This document shows positions 48,558 to 59,874 of a stretch of 64,000 bases of DNA, piece by piece. The DNA comes from Benincasa hispida (Eukaryota; Streptophyta; Magnoliopsida; Cucurbitales; Cucurbitaceae), in NCBI RefSeq assembly GCF_009727055.1, contig NC_052357.1:19107005-19171004 (forward strand), written 5' to 3'. Position 1 is the stretch's first letter. Each line of letters begins with the position of its first letter. The position numbers and the translations under genes are program-made. The notes under the pieces were generated by a model. That model did not search any database. It was not told the DNA's origin and saw only the letters and a program-made list of their open reading frames with translations.

Positions 48558-50340
48558 CTCTCCAAGTTAAGCCATATTTCTGCCCTGGAGATCCTCGATC
48601 AATCTTAAGAGGTGTTACAAAAATATATTCAAGCAACATAAGCTAACACCCTCGAGTACGATATCCCATGGTTTAAAACCACATCCAACAACCACCAGAA
48701 ATACCCTTTATTAGCATTTCCAAATCTCATTCTGTAACTTAATCTAATTTATCATGAATACAATAGCTTTAGAAAGCCATAAGATCATGCTTGCATATAA
48801 TCATGATTCAACTCATTTTCAAGTCATAGAAAATTTATGAAAAATCAAATATCGTTGATCAAGTACATAAAGAAAAATATGGCTTAATAAAACAGATCAT
48901 GTCAAGGTATTTCCTAAAACATAGCATACACATATAGTGTCATATATAGATTTTAAAAAGTTGAAAATAAACCATTCGCTATTAATCGGCTTCTCTTCGG
49001 ATTTCCTAGTTCCTCTGATTTCCATTTATCCTCAAAGTTTGGAGCCTTGAATTGCCCTGAATCGCCCGAAATTAATGAAACTCTCCACGGGTACCTATTT
49101 TCTGGCGAGAAACTAAAAATTTGGACGTTTGATTTGCTCTAAAAGTCCTAAAATCGACGAAATACTTCTCGATACCCCTTTAAATTTGGAGCTTCGAATC
49201 AACCTCTAAGTCCACGAATTTGTCTAAAATCGAGGTTCCTCTATTTTCCGTTCAACTCCGACAGTCACTAATTTTCTTCGTTTTTCTTGTTTTTCTGGCC
49301 AAATTTCTTCAATCAAAACACTCTACAACTTTTCTCTCATCTCCCTCGTTTTTTTAGCTCCATTTTGCCCAATCTTACCCCACGAAAAACTCTTAATTCA
49401 ATTCTTTTCTTCGTCCTCTTTTTAAAGCCGATGAAGCTTCAACCTCAAAATCCCAACTTCCTTGTCAATTTCCAGCTTAAATTTGAGGCTCAGCACGTGC
49501 TCAGCTGACTAATCTTTTCTTCTCAGCCAACCATTGAGAGAATTTCATAGGAATAGCTCAATTTTACCAAAAAATTCTTCAATTTCTCACCTTTTTTCTT
49601 TCTTCGGGGTAATACTCTTTTTCCTCTAAATTTTTCTTCAATTTCCAACTCAAATTAATCTTAATAGGCCTTAAACATCCTAAAATTACCTTTACACTTC
49701 AAAATTTTCCAAAATTCACCACATTTAAAAAATGTTGACTTTTTGTTGACTTTGAATTTGATAGTTGACTTTGACTTTGACTTGGACTTATCCCGAGCAT
49801 GTCTACTTCTCCCTCGAATTTCTTTTACAAGCTCGATTGGTTTGTTGCCCTCAAATTATTTCCGGATCCTTATCTTCTTTTCCTTAGTGAAGAAAATGTC
49901 GGTTCGATTCCTTTTTTTTATTTATTTATTTTCAAATATATCTCTTAACTAAAGTTCTTGAGTTCCTGAGTTCAACCTCAACTATAAGTTCCCTAGCATT
50001 TCCAAGAAAGAGTAAGAGTAGAGAACGCTTACGGTGTTGTTGTGTGAGGGAGAAAAAGAAGGTCAAACCTATTCATGATCTTGGTTGTGGAGGGGATACG
50101 TGAAGACTTTAGAACTTCAAGGGTGAGCTTATGTTTGCCCTTTTTCCTATGCATTATTTCAGTAGAAGCATGCTTAAAAATAAATTGGTTTATTTTGTTA
50201 GTCTCCGTCATCTGCATTGTAATATTCCGTAAAACGAAATTAGAGACAAAACTCATTCAATTGCTTCTGCTTTGGGGAATTCAAATCTCTCCAATTTCAA
50301 CATTAAGCACCCATGATAAATAATTATTACCATTAATGTC
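48558..50340. other. repeat-like non-coding DNA right of the minisatellite
   Basis: Holds the last minisatellite unit (48558-48593), then about 1.7 kb probably belonging to the same old gypsy-type LTR as 45891-46655. It has pyrimidine-rich stretches with 'ttttcttcg' and 'tcgaattt' wording at about 48990-49930. The short open frames here (49287-49508, 49743-49952, 50075-50323) have no family resemblance and low complexity. Confidence 0.4.
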
Positions 50341-52596
50341 AAAGGTTGTGAATTCTAATTTCGTAAGGTTTGCGATGGTAACACTATCACACAATATTTT
50401 ATTTATATTAGAAGTTTAATATATACTAAGCATGCAAAATAACGTTTAATTTATTAATTACATTAAAAAGGAAAAAATTGTCCTACTTTTAGGGACCTAC
50501 CTTTAACGGGAGAAATGACAGAAGCTTGTGCTGATAATATATTGTGAAATTGAGGAGCAAAACAAGGCATAACAGGAACACATGTACTAATAAAATATAA
50601 TGTTACAATAAATATAATATAATATAAAAAATATATAAATAAAGAATAAAGTATAAAGTATAAGAAAATAAATTTATGGAAATTCTCTTGGAAATTCTCT
50701 AATTCTCTATTTTAGTTCTCACCAATATGTGCAACCCCAAATTCACCAAATGTCACTGTTTATAGGCAATTTGACAAGTAGGAAGTAGAAATACATGACC
50801 ACTAATAGTTTATAATCTTAAAACACATGGATAACATATGGGATAATAGAAGTATGACACAAAGCATTTAGACACTAAACCTGGACATTTTATATTACAC
50901 TTAATTCATAATATTTATAATATAACATACTTTATTATAAAGTATTTACATTTATGTTAGATATTAATCAATGATAAATTGATATGTTTTGTTTGTAGAT
51001 ATAAAACATGTTGAGTATATCAATTTGTTTTTAATATCAATGTCAATCCTCCAATTTACGAATATATTTACAAATCGATGTATCATTGGTCAAATTTAAG
51101 AATTAATTTCATATTCATTTCACATTTTCTGTTATTAAAAACTTAGTTTATAAACATTAATTTCACTCATGAATTTCTTTGATTTTATCATGTACTCATC
51201 TAAATATATTTTCAAAACCTAAATATAGTTTTGAAAACTAAAAATATATACATATAGTTATGAAAAATTCATCCAATATGCCTATACCCTTTCATGAATG
51301 TGTTAAATATTTAATTCCTAAATTTCAAAATGGTTAAAAGTGGATTTATGTGTAATCTTTTGCCATTTAGCATATTTAATCAAACAATGCCTCATATATA
51401 AATGCCACATGTATGAAAATAAATATTTGTCATGATGCAATCATCACTTAAATAAAATATCATTTATTTTAACGATACTTATAAAAGTAATATAGTTAAA
51501 TTGACATAGAATTTGCCTTATCTACTACGAGTTACTTCACATCGCTTAAAAAAAAGAAGAAAAGAAAAGGGAAAAATTGAACCTCCTTTTAAAATATCTT
51601 AACCCCTAAGTTAAGGCAGATGTCAAAAGTCTTGATATACATTCGAATAGCAGTCGACAGTCCAAAAGAATTAGAGTTATGAATCAAATATTATCTTCCT
51701 GCTGATTCAACCATTTTGTCTTATATGATCGACACCTGTTTATACCGAATTTATTTATTATGATGTCCTTGTATTTTTTATATTTGAATCATAGATTTCG
51801 TAATTTATAGTACAGTCGCATGTTTATTGAACTTATAATACAGTCATATGTCCATTGAACTATATTTAATTTGATATGATGTTTTTGTAATTTTGTGTAA
51901 TATAATTTTTTTTTTCTTTTGAAATTGACTTGATTTTAGTTTTTGTACTATCAAATATTCCATGTTAGTATAGGTACTTATAAGGTAAATATTAAATTTA
52001 TTTCCATCATTAGTTCTAATATTTTATTTTACTCAAATTAAAAAAAAAAAATCTTAAAATGTGGTGGTAGTTGTAATTATGCTCTCAAATTTTCAATTGT
52101 AAAAATTGAATCCTTAAATTTATTCAAGTGTTAAAATTGGATACGCAACTTATAATTGTATAAATCACAACTATTGTATAAATTTGAGATATTATTTGGT
52201 GATCCAATATTTATAATTATTGTAAATTTGGAAATCCAATTTCTATAACTATTGTAAATTCATAAGTCCATTTTCTAACTATTGTAAGTTTGGGAGTCCA
52301 ACTTCAACACTCATGAAATGTTAAAGACTCAATATTTACCATTGAGAAATGAAGTGTAATTACAACTATGTCATCATATTTAGAAGTGGTTTTTGTAATT
52401 TACCTTTTATTTTGTTTTTTTTAATTTTTTATTACCTATTAAATTTTACTCTAAAATTTGTCACATATAGTATTTTCTTACCTAAAAATTATTATTATTA
52501 TTATATTTAATTAATTTAGATTAAAAAAATTAATTTTAAGAGATTAAATTTGAAATTCATAAAAAAAAAAAAAAAAAATCAACTACAATTAAAAAT
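50341..52596. other. AT-rich intergenic region upstream of TSPO
   Basis: No gene or intact element was recognised. At about 52060-52380 several clauses alternate 'attgtaaatt' with 'gagtccaa', a degraded tandem repeat also seen near 10270-10640 and 63310-63560. There is an A run at 52561-52578. The TSPO promoter should lie in and just after this stretch. Confidence 0.5.
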
Positions 52597-52668
52597 TTGA
52601 AAATACAAAATCTGAAATGGAATAAACTCCCATGTAAACTAGACCAAGATAAAATTTTAATTTTTAAC

Positions 52669-52737
52669 TATATATATTTATGCAATCTAATTTTGTCGTT
52701 TTGTCCAGCTTATCATCATCCACCCCCTCTACGTGTC
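52669..52737 (+). promoter_or_regulatory. TSPO core promoter and ABRE-like element
   Basis: CTATATATATTTA at 52669-52681 is a good TATA box about 120 bases before the start codon. ACGTGTCC at 52731-52738 contains the abscisic-acid response core ACGTGTC; from its place it would lie in the 5' leader. Plant TSPO genes are known to be induced by abscisic acid and osmotic or salt stress, so the element is consistent. Function is not shown by sequence alone. Confidence 0.55.
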
Positions 52738-52797
52738 CTGTTTTCCCATTTCTCCACCTCCTTAAATCCCATCTCCCCTCCAAATCTCCACCGAAAG

Positions 52798-53370
52798 ATG
52801 GCTTCCACCGAGCTAAAACACCGAAAAACAGACGACTCCTCTTCCCCCACCGTCCCCGCCGCCGACAACGGTGGTGCTAAGAAAGCGAAGAACAAAGCCA
52901 TAACCAAACGAGGCCTAAAATCTCTAGCTCTTGCCATCACCATCCCCATGTCCCTCACTCTCCTCTCCGTCTTCCTCCTCTCTAACCCCAAAAACTACTA
53001 CCCGGCCTCCGCTGCGAGACCTTTCTGGATTCCGTCGGCGAAGGTCGTCAATTGGGGGTCTTTGACTTCTAGCTTATTGATGGGCGTCGCGGCCTGGCTG
53101 GTCTGGGCGGAGGGAGGATTCCACGCCAAGCCCAACGCCCTCTACCTTTATAGTTTGTACTTGGCGTTGTGCGTGGCATGGTATGCTCTCGTGTTTGGGG
53201 CTGGCGCGCGACGGCTCGGCTCTTTGGCGTGTTTGGGAAAGACGGCAGCGTTGGTTGGGTGCGACCGGTTGTTCCGGGGAGTGAACCCGATTGCGGCGGA
53301 CTTGGTTAAGCCTTGTTTGGTTTGGTCTGTTTTTCTTACTGTTGTGAATCTTACTATGGTTTCTCTTTGA
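52798..53370 (+). CDS. TSPO: TSPO/MBR family membrane protein (translocator protein)
   Basis: A single-exon 190-residue protein. Residues 1-40 form a charged N-terminal extension ending in NKAITKRGLKSL, a feature of seed-plant TSPOs. About five hydrophobic segments follow (roughly 42-62, 86-104, 113-134, 141-158, 169-188). Diagnostic blocks are WIPSAKVVNWGSLTSSLLMG (77-96), AAWLVWAEGGFHAKPNALYL (98-117) and NPIAADLVKPCLVWS (163-177), close to Arabidopsis TSPO. The Arabidopsis protein is an ER/Golgi membrane protein made under abscisic acid or stress; it binds haem and directs plasma-membrane aquaporins to autophagy. The family WDP or WxPxxF stretch of segment 3 reads WYALVF here (128-133). 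The frame is open upstream to 52597, but the MASTELKH start is chosen because it begins the conserved extension and follows the TATA box by a normal distance. An AATAAA at 53376-53381 and another near 53467 may serve polyadenylation. Confidence 0.93.
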   Translation: MASTELKHRKTDDSSSPTVPAADNGGAKKAKNKAITKRGLKSLALAITIPMSLTLLSVFLLSNPKNYYPASAARPFWIPSAKVVNWGSLTSSLLMGVAAWLVWAEGGFHAKPNALYLYSLYLALCVAWYALVFGAGARRLGSLACLGKTAALVGCDRLFRGVNPIAADLVKPCLVWSVFLTVVNLTMVSL

Positions 53371-53859
53371 AGTCTAATAAATATTTGGCATGTTGTCTTC
53401 ATGTGGTTTTGTTTAGGACTTATGTTGTTTGGTGCTGGTTTGTATTACAGTTCTTTTTTTCTTTCTAAATAAATCATGTTGTGATAAATCAAGGACGTGT
53501 CCCATTAAATTATTGAAATTTTGTGTTTGTTGTTATTTAGGGTAAGGTTGGGAGTGACAAAAATCCGGGTTCGATACCAGCTCTATATATATATGGGACA
53601 AATTAATTTAATCTATGTTTTTGCAATTTTAAATACTTTTCTTTTTCTTTTTCTTTTTTTGTTTTTTGGCGATGATCTTTTTTAAATACAATTTTCAATC
53701 TTCTCGACACGTTTCAAAGAGTCAACATACCCTTAAAAAGGGCATTGTTCAATTGATGAGTAGGGGCAAGAGACATTATATTCTTCCTAATCAATTTAAT
53801 ATATGATTTTGTATTTTTTTTTAATTAATATAGAAAAGATATTACATGGCAAATTCTTT
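53371..53859. other. TSPO 3' region and spacer
   Basis: Contains the probable TSPO 3' UTR (AATAAA at 53376-53381 and near 53467), then T-rich spacer DNA. No further gene was seen. Confidence 0.5.
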
Positions 53860-54317
53860 TATATATATATATATATATATATTTGTGGGATGCAAGTGGA
53901 TCCATATAGATAGGTACATCTAGTATTACACATTAATATATATTTTAATTTTGTCAACATGTTTCATAGGGTCAAAAGGCATTGCAAAGGACCAAAATGG
54001 TATTGAAAAATTTAAAAGGGTTTGGTGCTCAAGAAAAACAAATGTAAATTGTGAAGGACAATAATGCTATTGAAGAAGTTAAAAAAGTTACATTGTTCGA
54101 TTGAAACTCGTTGGTTCTATCGTGGGTAGGTTACCTTGGTCATCGTCAATATTTGGTACTCTCTCGATGATTTCTCTCATTTATTTCAAGCCTTCGATGT
54201 AATGACTCGTAAGCTCTTTAGAAATAAAATATCGATATTATTTTTAAGGGGTGTTGAATTGATTTTTTTATCATATAATATGAGAAACAATCATAAGATA
54301 TGTTTAAGACTGATATT
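53860..54317 (+). repeat. left flank duplicate, first copy (starts in TA microsatellite)
   Basis: A TA microsatellite (about 53860-53881) is followed by 'tttgtgggatgcaagtggat' and about 430 bases running into a copia LTR at 54318. A diverged copy of the same stretch is at about 56757-57286, again beginning in a TA run and running into a copia LTR at 57287. Confidence 0.85.
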
Positions 54318-56753
54318 TGTTAGAGAGAACGTTTCTCTAGAAGAGGTCAACAAGTCCAACATGGTCCATTCACATAAAAAGGTGTCAAGTAGTTAGGGAG
54401 GTCATGTATGAAGAATTTTCCAATTGTCCAGTCTATCATAGGTTGTTATCTAGAATTTTATTCCCGTCCTTCCATAGTGGTGATTTGTACAATTTGTTAC
54501 TCCATATTTATTTATTTATTATTATTATTATTTTCCTTAAATTAGGGTAAATGTTGTATAAAAAGGGTTATTGTGCCTCTCTGTAATGCAAGCAATTCTA
54601 AGAAAGATTTTTCAAAGTACTTTGATTGTGTGAATTCTATCTTAATATCAAAACGACATGGTAAACGCCGCGTCTGGAAGTTCTGAGTCCGTAAAATTCA
54701 TCGATCTTTCATTGAACCAACTTCTAAATTAGATAACAAATATAAAGCTCAAAAGAAATTTCCTGCTATGAAAAACTCTTGTTCTGTCCATTCTTTGAAG
54801 TTATAAGTTCGAAGGTCATCTCTCTAATAAGAATCCTTATCCTCTCATGTTTCTCTCAGCTCCCGGTGATAACTCACCAGCTATAAGCAGTGCAAGTGAT
54901 GCTTCAAATTCTCAAGTAGTTCGTGAAGATACTATAAGCACCATTATTGAACGTAGTCTGAATCTGCAATATAAGGTATAGATAACAGTGGATCGGCTCC
55001 TCTTGGGATGGTTATACAGCTCTATAATACCAGAAGTAGTTGTGCAGTTGATTGGATTTGATAATGCGAAAGATCTTTGTAGGAATTATTTGGCATTCAA
55101 TTTAGGATTGAGGAGGATTACTTACATCAAATCTTCCAACAAACTCGCAAAGATAACACCAAGGTGAGGGAATATTGACATTTGATGGAGTCACACTCTG
55201 ATAATTTGGCACAGGTTGGAAATCCTGTTTCGATTCTAGTATTGATATCTCAAGTTCTACTCGGGTTAAACAAAGAATATAACCCAGTTGTTGTGGGCAT
55301 TTAAGGCAAACTAGGTATATCATGGCTTGATATGCAGTCGAAACTTCTGTCCTATGAAAAGCGTCTTGAACATCAGAAAGTTATGAAGTCCAATACCTCC
55401 TTTAGTCAGAACATTGCTATCAATGCATTGTTCGATCAACCTCAAAATGGACTAAGACCTCGAGGTAATAAAAAATTTAATCTCTACCAGTCCACTGGTA
55501 AGAATGACGATAGGAGTAACATACCAAATAATTACTTCCACAACAGTAACAATGAAGACAATGGGGGAGAGACTGTGGTCATGGTAACAATCGACCAATG
55601 TGTCAAGTGTGTGGTAAGTTTGGCCACACAACTCTGATCAGCCATCATCATTTGAAAAGGATTTCTCCTCTACTTTCAACCAAGGACAGGGCAATGGGAG
55701 TTCATCTGGTTCTGTTAACAATCCTACTAATCCAACTGCCTTGGTAACTACATGAAGTGTTAATCCATTCATTGCAACCCCTGAGACAGTGGCGGACCCA
55801 AGCTGGTATGCAGATAGTGGGGCTACAAACCATGTCACTGCTGATCACTCAAACATTGCCAATTCAACTGAATATGGAGGTATTGAACTAGTTAATGTTG
55901 GTAATGGTGAGAAACTAAATATTACATATACTGGAAATTCTTTCTTGTCTGATGAAAAAACCAATTTTCAATTGAAAAATGTCTTGTGTGTACTAGACAT
56001 AGCTAAGAATTTATTTAGTGTTTCCAAACTTGCTCATGATAGTGCTATACTTGTTGAGTTTTATATTGATCACTGTCTTATAAAGGACAAGCTTATGAGT
56101 CGTACGTTATTGAGAGAAGAGCTTAGTAATGGTCTTTATCGCTTGGATGGAGTTCAGACTATGCACGATGGACAAGTTGGCCACGAACAGTCACTGCACA
56201 CAAATAAGAAGTTGAATGTTGTTCTATTTAGAATTTAAGTGAATGTTGTTTGATCACGTACTGTTTGGCATAGGCGACTGGTCATCTAGCGTCTAAAACA
56301 TTAGATTACTTGCTTAGAAACTGTAATTTTGTTGCTAAAACAAATAAAGAATTGTTGTTTCTTGAATCATGTCAATTGGGAAAAGCTCATGCCTTACCTT
56401 TTCCTCTGTCCAGCTCTCATGCTAATAAATGTTTTGATTTTATACACACGGATAGGGTCCAGATCCCATAACCTCAACAAATGGATATCAATACTACATT
56501 TCATTTTTAGACAATCACAGTTGATGTGTGGTCTAACTCTCATAACCTCAACAAATGGATATCAATACTACATTTCATTTTTAGACGATCACAGTCGATG
56601 CATATGGACTCTTAAACAAAAGAGTGACACACTCTCAGCCTTTCATCATTTTGTTAAATTCATACAAACTTAGTTTAATACACACATCAAAGTGTTGCAG
56701 TCAAATAATGGTGGTAAGTATCATCGAGTTACTCAAGCTTGTACTTCAATGGG
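54318..56753 (+). mobile_element. truncated copia, copy A
   Basis: A 5' LTR at 54318-54642 (TGTTAGAGAGAACG...) is followed by a ruined primer site (TAATATCAAAAC in place of TGGTATCAGAGC). Gag remnants follow (54660-55640), then the protease with YADSGATNHVT (about 55810-55842, catalytic aspartate kept) and pre-integrase to 56238, then an integrase start. An internal ~70-base duplication is seen near 56460-56595 ('ataacctcaacaaatggata' twice). The element stops at about 56753 in mid-integrase, where the flank duplicate begins. Many stops are present. Confidence 0.85.
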
Positions 56754-56756
56754 AAT

Positions 56757-57286
56757 TTTATATATATATATATATTTGTGGGTTGAAAGTGGATCCATAG
56801 AGATAGGTACATCTAGTATTACACATTAATATATATTTCAATTTTGTCAACATGTTTCATAGGGTCAAATGTGTGTTAGTAAAGGCATTGTAAGGGACCA
56901 AAATGTTATTGAAAAAGTTAAAAAAGTTTGGTGCTACAAAAACAAATGAACATAAATTGTGAAGGACGATAATGCTATTGAAGAAGTTAAAAAAGTGGAT
57001 ATAGGAGAACGCTTTCGTATCCTTAGACTTAGTTACATTGTTCGATTGAACTCGTTGGCTCCGTCGAAAGCAGTTTACCTTCGTCATCGTCAGCATTTGG
57101 TACTCTCTCGATGGCTTCTCTCATTTACTTCAAGCCTTTGGTGTAATGACTCATAAGCTCTTTAGAAATAAAAAATATAAAAAAGATTTAAACATTCTAT
57201 GATATATTATTTTTAAGAGTGATGGATTGATTTTTTTTATGTTGTAATATGAGAAACAATCATAAAATATGTTTGAGAGTGATTTT
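56757..57286 (+). repeat. left flank duplicate, second copy
   Basis: A TA run (about 56758-56776) is followed by 'tttgtgggttgaaagtggat' and a diverged copy of 53880-54317, ending with ATTTT (57282-57286), the left target duplication of the next copia. The order flank-LTR-gag-integrase is thus present twice in tandem. Confidence 0.85.
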
Positions 57287-57610
57287 TGTTAAAGAACGTC
57301 CAGCTAGAAGAGGCCAACAAGTCCAACATGGCCAATTCACACACAAATGTGTCAGGAAGTTAGGGAGGTCATGTATGAAGAACTCCCCAATTGTGCATTC
57401 TGTTATAGGTTATCATCTAGAATTTTATTCTCATCATTTCATAGTGGTCATCTATACAATTTGTTACTCTATTATTCATTCATTTATTATTATTTTTATT
57501 GTACCTAAATTAGGACAAATGTTGTATAAAAAGGGCAATTGTGTCTCTCTGTAATGAAAGCAATTCTAAGAAAGATTTTTCAAATTACTTTGATTGTGTG
57601 AATTCTATCC
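57287..57610 (+). repeat. copia B 5' LTR
   Basis: 324 bases from TGTTAAAGAACGTCC to GAATTCTATCC, directly followed by the primer site. It matches 62091-62416 and 54318-54642 along its length. 'tataaaaagggcaattgtg' near 57522 may be the promoter TATA box. Confidence 0.88.
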
Positions 57611-57625
57611 TGGTATCAGAGCGAC

Positions 57626-58750
57626 ATGGAAAATGTCGCGTCTGGAGGTTCTGAGTCTGCAAAATTCAACAATCCTCCATTGAACCAACTTCTGAATCAG
57701 ATAACGAGTACGAAGTTTGATCGAAGAAATTTTCTGCTATGGAAAACTCTTGTTCTGCCCATTCTTCGAAGTTATAAGCTCAAAAGTCATCTCTCTGGTA
57801 AGAATTCTTGCCCTCCCATGTTTCTCCCAACCCCTTATGATAACTCGACACCCGCTATAAGTAGCGCAAGTGATGCTTCAATCTCTTAAGTAGTTCGTGA
57901 ATATACTATAAGCATCACTATTGAACGTAGTCTAAATCCGCATTATGAGGCATGGATAACAGTGGATCAGCTTCTCTTGGGATGGTCATACAACTCTATG
58001 ATGCCAGAAGTAGCTGTGCAGTTGATTGAATTTAATAATGGGAAAGATCTCTAGGAAGTCTTTCAGGAATTATTTGGCATTCAATTTAGGGCTGAGGAGG
58101 ATTACTTACGTCAAATCTTTCAACAAACCTACAAAGGTAACACCAAGGTGAGCGAATATTTACATTTAATGAAATCACACTCTGATAATTTGGCACGGGC
58201 TGAAAATCCTGTTTTGACTCGAGCATTGATATCTCAAGTTCTACTTGAGTTAGACGAAGAATATAACCTAATTGTTGTAGACATTCAAGGCAAACTAGGT
58301 ATATCATGGCTTGATATGTAGTCAGAACTTCTGTCCTATGAAAAGCGTCTTCAACAACAGAAAGCTGTGAAGTCCAATACCTCTTTCAATCAGAACATTG
58401 CTGTCAATGCATTATTCGATCGACCTCCGAATGGACCAAGACCTTGAGATAATCAGAATTTTAATCTCTGCCAATCCACTAGTAAGAAGAGCAATGAGAG
58501 TAACATACCAAATAAAATTACTTCCACAACAATAACAATGAAGGCAATGGGGGAGAGCCTGTGGCCGCAGTAACAATCGACCAATGTTTCAGATGTGTGG
58601 TAAGTTTGTCCACACAACCCTGATCAGCTATCGTCATTTTGAAAATGATTCTCCCTTGCTTTCAACCAAGGACGGAGCAGTGGGAGTTCATCTGGTTTTG
58701 TTAACAATCCTACTAATCTAGCTGCCTTGGTAACTACATAAAGTGTTAAT
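57626..58750 (+). pseudogene. copia B gag, broken
   Basis: The start codon is at 57626, three bases after the primer site. The first frame (to 57889) has MENVASGGSES and FDRRNFLLWKTLVLPILRSY, the copia gag N-terminal domain. Later wording continues with stops, for example LFGIQFRAEEDYLRQIFQQT near 58068-58130 and GISWLDM near 58300, then an asparagine-rich stretch near 58500. No intact gag can be read. Confidence 0.8.
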
Positions 58751-58770
58751 CCGTTCATTGCCCTGAGACA

Positions 58771-59874
58771 ATGGTTGACCCAAGCTGGTATGCTAATAGT
58801 GGGGCTACAAATCATGTCACTGTTGATCACTCAAACATTGCCAATTCAACTGAATATGGAGGTACTGAACTAGTTACTATTGGTAATGATGAAAAACTAA
58901 ATATTACTTATATTGAAAATTCCTGCTTATCTGATGGGAAAACCAATTTTCAATTGAAAAATATCTTGTATGTACCAGACATAGCTAAGAATTTACTTAG
59001 TGTTTCCGAACTTGCTCATGATAATGCTATATTTGTTGAGTTTTATGTTGATCACTATCTTATAAAGAACAAGCTTACAGGTCGCACGTTATTGAGAGGG
59101 GAGCTTAGCGATAGTATTTATCGCTTGGATGGAGTTCGGATCATGCACGATGGAGAAGTTGGCCACGAACAGTCACTGCACACAAATAATAAGTCTGCAA
59201 CCTTTGCTCTATTTAGAATTTGAGTGAATGTTGTATAATCATGTACTGTTTGGCATAGGCGATTGGGTCATCTAGCGTCTAAAACGTTAGATTACTTGCT
59301 TAGAAACTGTAATTTCGCTGCTAAAACAAATGAAGAATTGTTGTTCTGTGAATCATGTCAATTAGGAAAAGTCCATGCCTTACCTTTTCCTCTATTTTCC
59401 TTGCATGCTAATAAATGTTTTGATCTCACACACGGAGGGGTCCAACTCCCATAACCTCAACAAATGGATATCAGTACCACATTTCATTTTTAGACGATCA
59501 CAGTCAATACTATGGATCTACTCTCTTAAACAAAAGAGTGACACACTTTCAGCCTTTCATCATTTTGTTAAATTTATACAAACTCAGTTTAATACACACA
59601 TCAAAGTGTTGCAGTTAGATAATGGTGGTGAGTATCATCGAGTTCATCAAGCTTGTAAGCAATGGGAATTATAGTTCAACTGTTTTGCCCATACACCTCA
59701 GCCCAAAATGGGCGAGATGAGAGGGAACACGAACATTTGGTGGAAACTGGTCTAACTCTCTTAGCTCAGACATCTATGCCTCTTTCATTTTGGTGGGATG
59801 CTTTTTCAAACAGTCAACACACACCGGTGCTATATGGGATGGCTTCTCTTGAGATAATGTTAAAAAAAAATTAA
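58771..59874 (+). pseudogene. copia B protease and integrase, broken
   Basis: 58771-59223 opens with DPSWYANSGATNHVT: the catalytic aspartate of the D-S-G-A site is asparagine. It then runs through KNLLSVSELAHDNAIFVEFY. Integrase zinc-domain wording follows in 59263-59454 (GHLASKTLDYLLRNCNF, LLFCESCQLGKVHALPF). The core follows in shifted frames, with VKFIQTQFNTHIKVLQLDNG at 59567-59620 and a shifted SAQNGRDEREHEHLVETGLT near 59700-59755. Frame changes at about 59230, 59420 and 59670 break it. Confidence 0.82.

Noticed and set aside
52597..52797. In-frame N-terminal extension of TSPO starting at 52597
   Set aside because: It would start before the TATA box at 52669, its residues resemble no TSPO, and the MASTELKH start fits the conserved N-terminal region.
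52716..52991. Minus-strand open frame across the TSPO start
   Set aside because: Antisense shadow of the GC-richer TSPO coding sequence.
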